Part shown: in pieces, positions 40,780 through 49,416 of the stretch
Position numbering within the stretch: the first letter of the stretch is position 1
How the letters are laid out: each line of letters begins with the position of its first letter
Source of the DNA: Thermoguttaceae bacterium
GTDB taxonomy: Bacteria; Planctomycetota; Planctomycetia; Pirellulales; Thermoguttaceae
Direction of reading: 5' to 3'
Assembly: GCA_017441605.1 (NCBI GenBank)
Contig: JAFRXD010000059.1
Span: 62,001 to 126,000, forward strand
Length of the DNA: 64,000 nt
Position numbers and translations under genes: made by a program
Notes under the pieces: model-generated
What the model was told of the DNA's origin: nothing
Databases searched by the model: none
What the model saw: only the letters and a program-made list of their open reading frames with translations

Positions 40780-43700
40780 ATGAAAAAGAGCTTTTTTTCG
40801 CAGTTCGTCGCCAAAGCAGATCAGTCCCGCGCCGCTCGCGCCTCGTCATTGCGAGTCGAAACCCTCGAGGAGCGACAATTACTGAGCGCGACCGATATCG
40901 CCTCTCTCGCAGACGTCGTCTCCGCCCCGGTCGTCGAGGTCGCCGCCAGCGCCGCGGACGAAGCCCCCGTCGTCGAGTTCGCGATCAACGACGCGACCGA
41001 AGAGCTTAACGCGCGCGATCTCGAGGTCGTCGAAAGCCTCGGCATGACCGCGACCGACCAAGGCGTCGTCTGGAACGACCAGGGCCGCCTGACCTCCCTG
41101 ACGATCTCCGACTCGACGATCGCGACCGTCGATATTTCCGGGTGCGACGCGCTCGAAACCTTTGCGGTCAGCGGCGCGAAAGTCAACGCGCGCTTCGCGC
41201 TCTCGACGTTGAAAGCGAACGGTTGCTCCGCGCTCAAGACGCTGAATCTCGGCTACTGCTCTCTGACTAACGTCAATTTGACCGGTTGTTCCGCGCTCGA
41301 AACCTTGCAATGCTACTACAGCGAGAATCTCGAAGAGCTCGACCTTTCCGACTGTTCGTCGCTAATCAATTTGTGGGCGTTCAACTGCTATCTCGGCTCC
41401 CTCGACGTCTCCAATTGTCCAAATCTGCAAACGTTGCGCGTCTCGACGAACAACCTTTCGGCCCTCGACGTCTCCAACAACCCCGAGCTGACCAGTTTGC
41501 TCTGCTTCGCCAATAATATCTCGTCCCTCGACGTCTCCAACTGCTCGAAGCTCGAGTCCCTCAACTGCCACTCCAACCCGATCGCGACCCTCGACTGCTC
41601 CGGCTTGGACAAGCTGCAAACCCTCTACTGCAAAGACATGGGCGCGACGAGCGTCTTGATCGACGATTGCTCCGCGCTCAAGACGATCCAAGCGGGCGGG
41701 AACGCGTTCTCCTCCCTCTCGACCGACGGCTGCTCCGAACTGACGACCGTCGATCTCACCGGTTGCGAAAACCTGACCGAGCTGACCTGCTGGGGACAAG
41801 CCAAGCTAAGTCGCGTCGTCGTAAGCGGCTGCTCCTCGCTGCAAACCCTCGATTGCTCCTGGAATCAAGTCAAGACCCTTCTCGTCGCCGGCTGCTCCTC
41901 CCTCAAGACGCTCGACTGCGGCGGAAACTCGGGCCTAACGTCGGTCGACGTATCGGCTTGCCCCGCGCTCGAAACTCTGCGGGTCTACTTCTCCGGCGTC
42001 TCGAGCCTCGACCTCTCCAACAACTCGGCCCTGACGACCCTCTTTATCACCGAGTGCCCGATCCAAACCCTCGACGTCTCGGCGCTTCCGAATCTGCAAA
42101 AGCTGCAGATGGGCTCGACTCAAATCTCCTCCCTCGACCTCTCCAACAACTCCGAGCTGACCCAGCTCGTCTGCCAAGAGACCCCGCTTACCGCGCTCGA
42201 TCTCTCGAATAACCCGAAACTTACCCGTCTGACGTGCTACGACTGCGCCCTGACGTCCCTCGATATCTCCGGTTGCTCGCTCCTGACCGGGCTGAACTGC
42301 TCCGGCAATCAAATCGCGACCCTGACCCTCGACGGCGCGACCGCGCTTAAGACTCTTCAAGCGGGCGGCAATACGTTCTCCGAGCTCGACTTGTCCCCGT
42401 GCGTCGCTCTCCAGACCCTCGACTTGACCGGCTGCGAAGGGCTGACCTCTCTCGACGCGCGAGGCCTCGCGCTCCAACGCGTGGTCGTCGACGGCTGCTC
42501 CGCCCTCGAATCGCTCGACGTCTCCGGGTCCGCCCCGAGCCGGCCCGCGACCAATAACGTCGGGTATATCGGAACGACCGGTTGCGCCGCCCTCAAGACC
42601 CTCAAATGCGGATACAACGAGGCCCTCGACGAGCTCGATCTGTCGACCAACGCCGCCCTCGAAACCCTCCAGTGCTATTACTGCTCGCTGGAAGCGCTCG
42701 ATCTGTCCGCCAACGCGGCGCTTAAAGATCTCCAAGGGTTCAATAATCTCCTGACCGCGCTCGACGTCTCCAACAACATCGCGCTCGAGCGCCTGATGGT
42801 CGCCAACAACCAAATCGAGACCCTCGACCTTTCCAACAACCCCGAGCTGACGACCGTCAACTGCTTTAGCAACGCGCTAACGTCGCTCGACGTCTCCGGG
42901 TGCGTCAAGCTAACCTCGATCAACTGCCATTCCAACCAAATCGCGTCCCTCGACTGCTCCGGAATGACCGATCTAACCCAGCTCTTCTGTAAGAACAACG
43001 GCATGACGACCCTGGTCGTCGACGACTGCGCCGCGATTTCCTCGCTCCAAGCGGGAGGAAACTTGTTCTCGACCCTCGATCTCTCCGACTGCTCCGTCCT
43101 CGGACTCGTCGACCTCGAGGGAAGCGAAAACTTGACCTCCCTCGAAATCCCCGGCGGAAAGGTCTATCGCGTCGTCGTTTCCGGTTGCTCCGCGCTAGAG
43201 TCCCTGACCTGCGAAAACGCCAACCCAGCCTCGACCAAGAATTCGATCGTCCTAGCCGTCGGCTGCCGAGCGCTACAAACGGCGAATCTCGCGAACTCCC
43301 CGTTCAAGACTCTAACCTTTACCGGCGCGAGCTCCCTCGCCGACCTCGACGTCTCCGGAAACTCAACTCTGACAGAGCTCGACGCCTCCGCCGCCGTCGC
43401 GACCGAGCTCGACCTCGACGACGCGACCGCGCTAGCGCGCCTCGCGATTGGCTCGAACGTCGAGACGCTCCGGCTGGCGCGCGAAGTCGAGATTAACGTC
43501 TCCGTCTCCAAAGCGGACGACTGGGACGCGTTAACCGTCGCCGACGCGGACGGAAACGCGATTCAAACGACCACCGGGGCCGACGCCGTTTCGTTCGCGC
43601 TCGCGACCGGCGCCGCCGACCCGATTACGATCGTCTATACCGCGAACGGAAGCCAAGTTAAGACGACCGAAATCAACCCGAGCGACGTCGTTCCGACCCT

Positions 43701-44868
43701 CGACGCGGTCGTCGTCTCTTCGATTACCGTCAAGAACGACTCCTTCACCGTCGACTTCCAAGGCGTCGACAACGCGCTGTACTACCGCGTTTTGTACAGC
43801 AAAAACGAGAACTTCGCGCCGGTCAAGCAGGTCGCCTACGCCAAGCCGGGCGCCAAAACGATCTCCAATCTCGAATTCGATACGACCTACTACGTTTGCG
43901 TCAAAGCGGTCGGCGACAAGGCGAACTTCCTCGACTCCTCTTCGGAAATCCTGACCGCGACCACCCCCGATATGCCGACTTTGGAAACCCCGATCCTTTC
44001 GACCGCCGCGACCGCCTCCGCGATCGTCGTCAACGTTAAGCCGGTCGAAGGCGCGCAAAAGTACGAGCTGGAATATAGCGCGAACCCCGATTTCTCCGAC
44101 TCCGTCGTTAAAACCTACGCGACGAGCGGCGCCAAAACCTTCTCGAACCTCCCGTTCGGCGCGACTTACCACTTCCGCGTCAAGGCGACCGGCGAGGGCT
44201 ATTACGACTCCGAATACGCCGAAACCGTCTCCGCGGTCGGTCTCCTCGCCGCCCCGACAGCCCAAGTCGCCGACGTCCAACGCGACTCGGTCTCCGTCAA
44301 GCTCGGCGCGGTTCAAAAGGCGTCCGGATACATCGTCGAATACGCGACCAGCCCCGACTTCGCCAATTCCGAGACCGCGACCTTCGAGAACGCCGGAACC
44401 AAGGCGATCGTAGGCTTGGACTCCAACGCGACCTATTACTTCCGCGCCAAGGCCCTCGGCGACGGACAGACCCGTATCGACTCCCCTTGGACCGAGTTCT
44501 CCGCGACGACCCTCGAATACCTCGGGGATCTCGCCGCGCCGACACTTTCCGCCTCAGCGACCAAAAACGCCGTTGTTCTGAAGATTGGAAAGGTCGCCGA
44601 CGCAACGAAATACGTCGTCGAGTTCTCGACCGACGCCGACTTCGCGACCGTCTCGACCAGAACCTTCGCCTCCGGCGTCCGAACGATCTCCGGACTGACC
44701 GCCGGAACGAGCTACTACTTCCGCGTTAAGGCGACCGCCCCGAAATACGGCGACTCCGATTGGGTCGAAGCGACCGCGACCACTAAAAACGCCGCCTCCG
44801 CCGCTATTCTCGACGCCGCCTTCGAAAACTACTTCGACGAAGAGCTCGAGCTCGGATTCGAGCTCTAA
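40780..44868 (+). CDS. LEPR-XLL surface protein with leucine-rich repeats and four Fn3 domains
   Basis: 1362 residues; ATG with AAGGA 9 nt upstream. N-terminus MKKSFFSQFVAKADQ, a short basic/Ser stretch and VETLEERQLLSAT (about 27-39), the same export-type signal as the giant genes. A GVVWNDQGRLTSLTI cap (about 90-104) opens a long array of about 21-residue leucine-rich repeats such as LDVSNNPELTSLLCF (about 105-930). Four Fn3 modules follow (about 970-1335), then an acidic tail ending FENYFDEELELGFEL. This is the layout of the 592-11532 protein with the beta-helix removed. It is presumably exported and involved in binding. Two palindromes upstream suggest separate regulation. Confidence 0.92.
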   Translation: MKKSFFSQFVAKADQSRAARASSLRVETLEERQLLSATDIASLADVVSAPVVEVAASAADEAPVVEFAINDATEELNARDLEVVESLGMTATDQGVVWNDQGRLTSLTISDSTIATVDISGCDALETFAVSGAKVNARFALSTLKANGCSALKTLNLGYCSLTNVNLTGCSALETLQCYYSENLEELDLSDCSSLINLWAFNCYLGSLDVSNCPNLQTLRVSTNNLSALDVSNNPELTSLLCFANNISSLDVSNCSKLESLNCHSNPIATLDCSGLDKLQTLYCKDMGATSVLIDDCSALKTIQAGGNAFSSLSTDGCSELTTVDLTGCENLTELTCWGQAKLSRVVVSGCSSLQTLDCSWNQVKTLLVAGCSSLKTLDCGGNSGLTSVDVSACPALETLRVYFSGVSSLDLSNNSALTTLFITECPIQTLDVSALPNLQKLQMGSTQISSLDLSNNSELTQLVCQETPLTALDLSNNPKLTRLTCYDCALTSLDISGCSLLTGLNCSGNQIATLTLDGATALKTLQAGGNTFSELDLSPCVALQTLDLTGCEGLTSLDARGLALQRVVVDGCSALESLDVSGSAPSRPATNNVGYIGTTGCAALKTLKCGYNEALDELDLSTNAALETLQCYYCSLEALDLSANAALKDLQGFNNLLTALDVSNNIALERLMVANNQIETLDLSNNPELTTVNCFSNALTSLDVSGCVKLTSINCHSNQIASLDCSGMTDLTQLFCKNNGMTTLVVDDCAAISSLQAGGNLFSTLDLSDCSVLGLVDLEGSENLTSLEIPGGKVYRVVVSGCSALESLTCENANPASTKNSIVLAVGCRALQTANLANSPFKTLTFTGASSLADLDVSGNSTLTELDASAAVATELDLDDATALARLAIGSNVETLRLAREVEINVSVSKADDWDALTVADADGNAIQTTTGADAVSFALATGAADPITIVYTANGSQVKTTEINPSDVVPTLDAVVVSSITVKNDSFTVDFQGVDNALYYRVLYSKNENFAPVKQVAYAKPGAKTISNLEFDTTYYVCVKAVGDKANFLDSSSEILTATTPDMPTLETPILSTAATASAIVVNVKPVEGAQKYELEYSANPDFSDSVVKTYATSGAKTFSNLPFGATYHFRVKATGEGYYDSEYAETVSAVGLLAAPTAQVADVQRDSVSVKLGAVQKASGYIVEYATSPDFANSETATFENAGTKAIVGLDSNATYYFRAKALGDGQTRIDSPWTEFSATTLEYLGDLAAPTLSASATKNAVVLKIGKVADATKYVVEFSTDADFATVSTRTFASGVRTISGLTAGTSYYFRVKATAPKYGDSDWVEATATTKNAASAAILDAAFENYFDEELELGFEL

Positions 44869-44919
44869 TTCGCGCGAGAGGCGCGACGCGCGTCTCCATT
44901 GTCCCGCGCCTCGATAAAA

Positions 44920-44960
44920 AACGGCGCGACGCCAACTCGGCGCCGCGCCGTTCTTTTTTC
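44920..44960 (+). terminator. Terminator after the LRR/Fn3 gene
   Basis: AACGGCGCG (44920-44928) pairs with CGCGCCGTT (44944-44952), with a nested CGCC/GGCG pair inside, followed by a T-rich run (44951-44959). Confidence 0.85.
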
Positions 44961-44986
44961 TCGCGCGCGGTTAGACGAGGGTCTCC

Positions 44987-45265
44987 CTAAAACCAATCCT
45001 CAAAATCCTCATCGCCTCCGACGGTAATACTGAAGTTTTGACAGAACCATTCCCACATATCTTTTAGAGTGATCTCCCCCGAGCATATCCCCGCGATTGA
45101 AAAGAAAACGACGCGTCCGAAAATCGTGAGCAACAAATAAGCCAATACGTTGGCGACCCAAGAATTCTCGTCTACGTTTGAGCAAAAGTTAATCCGCGCG
45201 ACGCAACCGCCGATCACAAGAGCATAGAGAGCGACCACAAGAACCAGTCTTATAATGAAGCGCAA
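44987..45265 (-). CDS. Small two-helix membrane protein, possibly the C-terminal part of a frameshifted gene
   Basis: 92 residues from a TTG at 45265. Two hydrophobic segments (about 4-23 and 36-60) and an acidic C-terminus GGDEDFEDWF. I recognise no family. The frame stays open for about 230 bases upstream of the TTG without any start codon, and the bases just upstream use typical codons in this frame (encoding PKSNKKKKVAKAPGG). The real protein may therefore begin in the overlapping 84-codon frame and reach this one by a -1 shift. If the TTG is used, it overlaps that frame by 16 bases. Confidence 0.55.
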   Translation of the reverse strand: MRFIIRLVLVVALYALVIGGCVARINFCSNVDENSWVANVLAYLLLTIFGRVVFFSIAGICSGEITLKDMWEWFCQNFSITVGGDEDFEDWF

Positions 45266-45504
45266 AACCGCAAGAATCCGCCTCGAGCCCCCGGGCGCTT
45301 TCGCGACTTTCTTCTTTTTATTCGACTTCGGACGAGGAGCGCTCCGCGATAGTTCGCTCGAATTAGGTCGAGGTCGCGTTTCTTGGTCAACGCGGGGGGC
45401 TTCGTCAACGAGAGGAAACCGACCTTCTCGCCTCGCGTCAACGCCGCTTTGATATAGTAACTCGAGCTCTCTTGGGCGCCTCTTCTCTTTCTTCTCTTAG
45501 TCAT
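45250..45504 (-). CDS. Small basic hypothetical protein, possibly the N-terminal part of a frameshifted gene
   Basis: 84 residues starting MTKRRKRRGAQESSSYYIK; the ATG overlaps the stop of the 165-residue gene upstream by 8 bases, which supports this start and coupled translation. Codons are typical to about position 45350 (TRGEKVGFLSLTKPPALTKK), then become rich in AGA, CGA and ATA, while the -1 frame takes on typical codons. This suggests an indel or frameshift joining it to the membrane protein at 44987-45265. No known family. Confidence 0.5.
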   Translation of the reverse strand: MTKRRKRRGAQESSSYYIKAALTRGEKVGFLSLTKPPALTKKRDLDLIRANYRGALLVRSRIKRRKSRKRPGARGGFLRFCASL

Positions 45505-45994
45505 TGACTCGCGTCCCCAATAACGAATTGTCGAACGATGAACCCGACCCTAAAGTTGTTTGAGTTTGATCGCCAATCTCAAAGACAAAGTCGTTCTTCC
45601 GCCCGGCGACGACCTCGACGACAAACCCGGGAGTCTTTCGAAGAGCGTCGAGGTCGGGGACGCGGCGCTCCTTTTCCGGGGCGGGGTTTTCTTCCGTCGC
45701 GACTCGCTCAATGGCGACGAAATATTTCCCGGGTTTGGCGCCGTCGCCGCGAACGATCGAAGACGGCTTCGCGACGCCTTTTTTTCCGACGACCCCGAAG
45801 GCGGGGGTTCCGTTCGGATCTTCTGGAATTAGAACGACGAGCGCGCCCTCGGCGGGTCGGTCGTCCAGCGTTGCCGTAACGGTAACGGGAACGACGCCGT
45901 TGGCGCTCCGCGCGCGCTCGATCGCCGAGAGCGCGAAGATCGCTCCGAGGGCGACGAGAACCCCGAGAAAACCGCCTAGGATACGATAGCGCAT
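45497..45994 (-). CDS. Membrane-anchored protein with transthyretin-like domain
   Basis: 165 residues from the ATG at 45994, after which a 20-residue hydrophobic segment (ILGGFLGVLVALGAIFALSA) acts as signal or anchor. The rest resembles the small planctomycete TTR/carboxypeptidase-regulatory-like proteins: VTVTATLDDRPAEGALVVLIP (about 40-60), GKYFVAIERV, then VVEVVAGRKNDFVFEIGD. The VEVVAG...F(E/D)(I/L)G ending is shared with the lipoprotein at 48650-49153, so the two are likely paralogues. Function unknown; an envelope or extracellular role is inferred. It heads a small operon with the next two frames. Confidence 0.7.
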   Translation of the reverse strand: MRYRILGGFLGVLVALGAIFALSAIERARSANGVVPVTVTATLDDRPAEGALVVLIPEDPNGTPAFGVVGKKGVAKPSSIVRGDGAKPGKYFVAIERVATEENPAPEKERRVPDLDALRKTPGFVVEVVAGRKNDFVFEIGDQTQTTLGSGSSFDNSLLGTRVND

Positions 45995-46061
45995 GGCGTT
46001 CTTTTGCGAGAGAGCGAAACGAAAACGAGACGCGACGAACTCTAGAAAAGACGACTTCTGG

Positions 46062-46103
46062 AAAAAAGGACAAAGCCGCCCGGCGCGCAAGCGCCTTTGT
46101 CCT
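46062..46103 (-). terminator. Terminator after the Gfo/Idh/MocA gene
   Basis: AGGACAAAG and CTTTGTCCT (arms 46095-46103 and 46068-46076) form a 9-bp stem, followed on the minus strand by six T (46062-46067). It begins just 14 bases after the stop. Confidence 0.8.
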
Positions 46104-46117
46104 CTATTGGCAAAGGG

Positions 46118-47344
46118 TTACAGCGAGTATTGCGGAATCGCCATCGACTCGCCGTCCTTCAAGGCGGACAGGTGAGCGACAATGCCCGGAACCGTCGTGT
46201 TAAGCGCGACGGCAATATTGACGATCGGGGCTTTTCCTTTGAGAACCGACTCGATAAAGTTCGAGCCGAGGTAACCGTGAGAGCCGCCGTGTCCGCCGGC
46301 GTTGACCCCGGGCGGCAGAGCGGGTTTGCGAAGATCCCCGAGCCCTTCGACGAGTTTGGCGGTCTCGTCGTTGAGGGCGGAATAAGCGCCGTTGAAGGCT
46401 CCGATTTCGCCGCGCATGCGCCCGGTCTCGCCGCCCCAACCGGCGGTGTCCCAACTGACGATCATGCGCGAGGAGCCGCCCTCGCTCGTGGTAAAGAGCG
46501 CGGTTTCCGTGCCAAACGGGTTCTTGTGCGGATTCCCGTTTTGGAACTCGGGGAGCTTGCTAACGTGCCCGACGCACGAGACGCGAGTAAACGTGTTGCC
46601 GGTAACGCAAGTGTAATAGGCGTTGGAGTGAGTCGGATACCATTGCGGAGGAAGACCGATGCGCCAGTCTTTGTAGCCGGGAAGATTCCCGGCCCCGTAG
46701 TGGTAGTACTCGCCCTCGGTGTAGACCATTTGTCCAAAACCGCCCGCCTTGTAGATCTTGCGCGCGGCGTAAACGTCGTCGTGGAAGCAGGACGTCTCGA
46801 ACATCCCGTATAGCAATCCCGTCTCTTTTACGGTCTCGAAGAGGCGATCCGCGTCCTCCAAACTGCCGAAGACCGCCGGAACCGCCGAAGCCACGTGCTT
46901 GCCGGACTTCAAGATCTTGCAAGCGTGGTCGCAATGACTCGGAGCGTCGGTCGCGATAAAAATCGCCTCGATGGAGTCGTCTTTGATCATCTCTTCCAGC
47001 GATTCGTAAGTCTTTTCGCAGCGGCAGGCTTTGGCGAGCCCGTCGCGGCGCTCGGGGAAGAGGTCGGAGACGGCGACGATCTCGGCGTTCGGGTGATCTT
47101 GAAGCCCGAACTGGGCGCCGAACTGGCACAGTCCGAACCCGACGATTCCGACGCGCAGTTTCTTGTCGGTGAACGGTTTCCACTCGGCGTTGGGATCGAC
47201 GTCGGTATCGGTTTCGTCGAAGCCTTGGATTTTGGGCTTTGCGGGCTCGTCGGGAGTCGCGGCGAGGGCGCCGCCAAACGAGGCGAGGGTCGCGCCAAAG
47301 GCGGTATTGGTTAGGAAGGAGCGTCGCGATAGACGGTTCGACAT
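46118..47344 (-). CDS. Tat-exported Gfo/Idh/MocA-family oxidoreductase without the EKP motif
   Basis: 408 residues; ATG with AAAGGA 5 nt upstream. A twin-arginine signal (RLSRRSFLTNTAFGATLASFGG) precedes the Rossmann domain: KLRVGIVGFGLCQFG binds NAD(P), then DHPNAEIVAVSDL and IEAIFIATDAPSHCDHA. Where the family normally has E-K-P, with a catalytic lysine, this one reads VASAVPAVFGS. The C-terminal alpha/beta domain has EGEYYHYGAGN and THSNAYYTCVTGN. It may be a non-canonical carbohydrate dehydrogenase or a glycosidase-like relative; activity cannot be assigned. Planctomycetes often carry many exported members. Confidence 0.85.
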   Translation of the reverse strand: MSNRLSRRSFLTNTAFGATLASFGGALAATPDEPAKPKIQGFDETDTDVDPNAEWKPFTDKKLRVGIVGFGLCQFGAQFGLQDHPNAEIVAVSDLFPERRDGLAKACRCEKTYESLEEMIKDDSIEAIFIATDAPSHCDHACKILKSGKHVASAVPAVFGSLEDADRLFETVKETGLLYGMFETSCFHDDVYAARKIYKAGGFGQMVYTEGEYYHYGAGNLPGYKDWRIGLPPQWYPTHSNAYYTCVTGNTFTRVSCVGHVSKLPEFQNGNPHKNPFGTETALFTTSEGGSSRMIVSWDTAGWGGETGRMRGEIGAFNGAYSALNDETAKLVEGLGDLRKPALPPGVNAGGHGGSHGYLGSNFIESVLKGKAPIVNIAVALNTTVPGIVAHLSALKDGESMAIPQYSL

Positions 47345-47397
47345 ATTAATCCTTTCGTTTCGCGATAAGCGAACGTTTTTTGGTTAAAAGGAACGAG

Positions 47398-47437
47398 CGA
47401 CTCCGAACCCTTCTCGCGAGAAAACGATTCGGAGTCG
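47398..47437 (-). terminator. Hairpin after the DUF1559 gene, possible terminator
   Basis: CGACTCCGAA (47398-47407) pairs perfectly with TTCGGAGTCG (47428-47437). The loop contains a 12-base palindrome (TTCTCGCGAGAA, 47411-47422) that extends the structure. On the minus strand the tail is T-rich (CTCGTTCCTTTT) without a clean run. Confidence 0.6.
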
Positions 47438-47466
47438 AGAAAAACAAACGAATACGGCGGAAACGG

Positions 47467-48585
47467 TTAGTTGAGGCTGGTCGTTTCGCCGCCTTGCGGA
47501 GTGCCGAGGGCGCCCCAGACGCCGTACGGGCTTACTCCGGACTGGACTTGGTAGGCGTTCAAGTTGCCCGTGTCGATCGTGTCGGAGATAAAGCGGACGG
47601 AGCCGTCCATCATCGCCGCGTTCACGCCGCCCGCGTGGTAGCTCTGCGCGCCGCCGACGAGCCAAGGCCAGCTGGTCGCCCAGATACAGGCGACGGAGTT
47701 GGGGGGAACGTTGGTGGAGAACCCGGAGCTTTGGGTTCGTCCGTCCGCCCAGAAAGTGCCGCGCCAGGTATTGCTCGATTGGCTCACGAGGGTTCGGTCG
47801 TTGGCGTTGTACCCGTTGGTAATGCAGGGACCCGGTTTGGCGCTGGTTCCATCGTAGAGCGCGGAGACTTCCGCTAGCCCGCCTTTAACGCGGGTTTCGT
47901 AGTTGTCGCCGCTACAGCCTTCGGCGACCCCGATCGTGTTGCTCGTGCCGTCGACGCAGAACGCGAGGGAATGCCACGCCTCGGGCTGAAACATGCCGCG
48001 AGAGGAAATCTTCGCCTTGGGATCGCCCTCGTATTTTTCGGCGCGCTGGTTGCCCCACATCGCGTCTCCGGCGCAAAAAAACACGTTGGCGCGACCCGTG
48101 GTTCCGGCCTCGCCGAACTTGTTCGTCATTTGGGAGCTATAACCGTCCGACGGGCACGTCCAGGTGGAGATCCTGATCTTATAGGCCCAAGTCGGCTCGC
48201 CGATGCTCCCGATTCCCGACCATATGCTGGCCCCGCTCACTTTCTGAGACTCGTTTTCAAATTGCGACCAAATCGCGGACTGCTCGACGTAGGGCAATAA
48301 GAGAACGCGCGCGCTGACGGTAACGTTGTAAGAAGGCCAGCCGCCGGAATAGCCGCGATAGACTGTCGTCATTGGGGGGCAGGTTCCTTGCACGTCGTGA
48401 TAGTTCTGGATTCCGAGGGCGGCTTGCTTCAAATTGTTGGTGCACTGCATGCGCCGAGCGGCTTCGCGAGCCGCTTGAACCGCCGGAAGGAGCAAACCGA
48501 TGAGAATGCCGATAATCGCGATGACCACGAGAAGCTCGACAAGCGTGAAACCGCGACTCTTCCCGCGAACGAACGTTGATTTCAT
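47467..48585 (-). CDS. DUF1559 prepilin-like protein
   Basis: 372 residues; ATG with GGAG 5 nt upstream. The N-terminus is a type IV prepilin signal: basic leader, [24 protein letters not shown] (residues 12-35) with the cleavage site after the first G, then [14 protein letters not shown]. It ends with the H-X9-DG tail ([19 protein letters not shown]), the mark of planctomycete DUF1559 (SBP_bac_10) proteins, found there in dozens of copies. Probably an exported pseudopilin; precise role unknown. It lies 64 bases after the lipoprotein gene and is probably cotranscribed with it. Confidence 0.93.
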   Translation of the reverse strand: MKSTFVRGKSRGFTLVELLVVIAIIGILIGLLLPAVQAAREAARRMQCTNNLKQAALGIQNYHDVQGTCPPMTTVYRGYSGGWPSYNVTVSARVLLLPYVEQSAIWSQFENESQKVSGASIWSGIGSIGEPTWAYKIRISTWTCPSDGYSSQMTNKFGEAGTTGRANVFFCAGDAMWGNQRAEKYEGDPKAKISSRGMFQPEAWHSLAFCVDGTSNTIGVAEGCSGDNYETRVKGGLAEVSALYDGTSAKPGPCITNGYNANDRTLVSQSSNTWRGTFWADGRTQSSGFSTNVPPNSVACIWATSWPWLVGGAQSYHAGGVNAAMMDGSVRFISDTIDTGNLNAYQVQSGVSPYGVWGALGTPQGGETTSLN

Positions 48586-48649
48586 AGGATCTCCAATGCA
48601 AATAAAATCTTGGAACGAATTGCGCGCGCTCGAAGCGAGGGCGTTCTAT

Positions 48650-49153
48650 TTACTTCATCTTGATCTCTTCGCGGACAGCCTCGCCCAAATCGAACTCGGG
48701 GGTCGGGTTGTCCGGTCCGGCGACGACCTCGACCGCGAGGGGGGTCGTTCGATCGAGTTTGTATTTCGGATCGACGAGGTCGAATCTTTGGGAGGTATCG
48801 GCGGCTCCGTCGCGCATCATTTGCGCGGCTTCCTCGGAGTTTTGCGCCCCTCCTTCCGTTTCGGACTTAAAGACTAGAACCTTGAATTTGCCGGCGGGAG
48901 CCCCGTCGAAGCCGAAGGTGTTCAGCTTGGCGATTCCCGCGGCGTCGGTATTGCCGCCGCAGGGCCAGCGCATAAGCGCGGGGTCGTCGCTTTGCAAGGT
49001 AACGTTGGCGCCCTCGAGAGGAGCGCCCCCTTGAACCAGCTTAATGGAGAACGGATAGAGCTCCGGCAAACCCTCGGGTCGATTCTCCTTTTTGCAAGAC
49101 GTCGAAACGACCGCGAGCGCGATTAGAAAAAACGGTAAGAAACAACGATTCAT
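48650..49153 (-). CDS. Lipoprotein with transthyretin-like domain
   Basis: 167 residues. The signal MNRCFLPFFLIALAVVSTSC ends in a lipobox-like STSC (C20). The mature part has a beta-sandwich pattern: FSIKLVQGGAPLEGANVTLQ, GNTDAAGIAKLNTFG, APAGKFKVLVFKSE and AVEVVAGPDNPTPEFDLG. This is the usual form of small planctomycete lipoproteins found next to DUF1559 genes. Function unknown. It shares its ending with the 45497-45994 protein. Confidence 0.82.
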   Translation of the reverse strand: MNRCFLPFFLIALAVVSTSCKKENRPEGLPELYPFSIKLVQGGAPLEGANVTLQSDDPALMRWPCGGNTDAAGIAKLNTFGFDGAPAGKFKVLVFKSETEGGAQNSEEAAQMMRDGAADTSQRFDLVDPKYKLDRTTPLAVEVVAGPDNPTPEFDLGEAVREEIKMK

Positions 49154-49228
49154 CGACGCCTCCGTAAATTAAAACGCGACGCAAAGAAAGGAGCGTCGCG
49201 AGAGGTCTCGCTTCGCCCGACGTCATTC

Positions 49229-49257
49229 ATTGTAACGACGATGGAATCAAAACGCAA
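49229..49257 (-). promoter_or_regulatory. Candidate promoter for the lipoprotein-DUF1559 pair
   Basis: Minus strand: TTGCGT (49252-49257), 17-nt spacer, TACAAT (49229-49234). Predicted start is near 49222, about 68 nt before the ATG. Confidence 0.45.
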
Positions 49258-49340
49258 GCGAAACGAAAAATATTTCAAAAAAAAACGTCGCGGCTTGCGT
49301 CGAAAACGAGCGCGCTCGGTCTGCGACGCGATAGGACGAG

Positions 49341-49368
49341 TTGACGTCCCGCGAAAAAGTCGTAAGCT
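49341..49368 (+). promoter_or_regulatory. Weak candidate promoter for the phosphatase gene
   Basis: TTGACG (49341-49346), 16-nt spacer, TAAGCT (49363-49368). The -10 match is poor. Confidence 0.3.
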
Positions 49369-49416
49369 AACTGAAAAACTAAACCTCAATTACGCCTTTG
49401 TCGAAAGGAGAAGCCG

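Noticed and set aside
49150..49389. Minus-strand frame of 79 codons upstream of the lipoprotein gene
   Set aside because: Arg/Phe-rich without ribosome site, overlapping the divergent promoters and the lipoprotein start.
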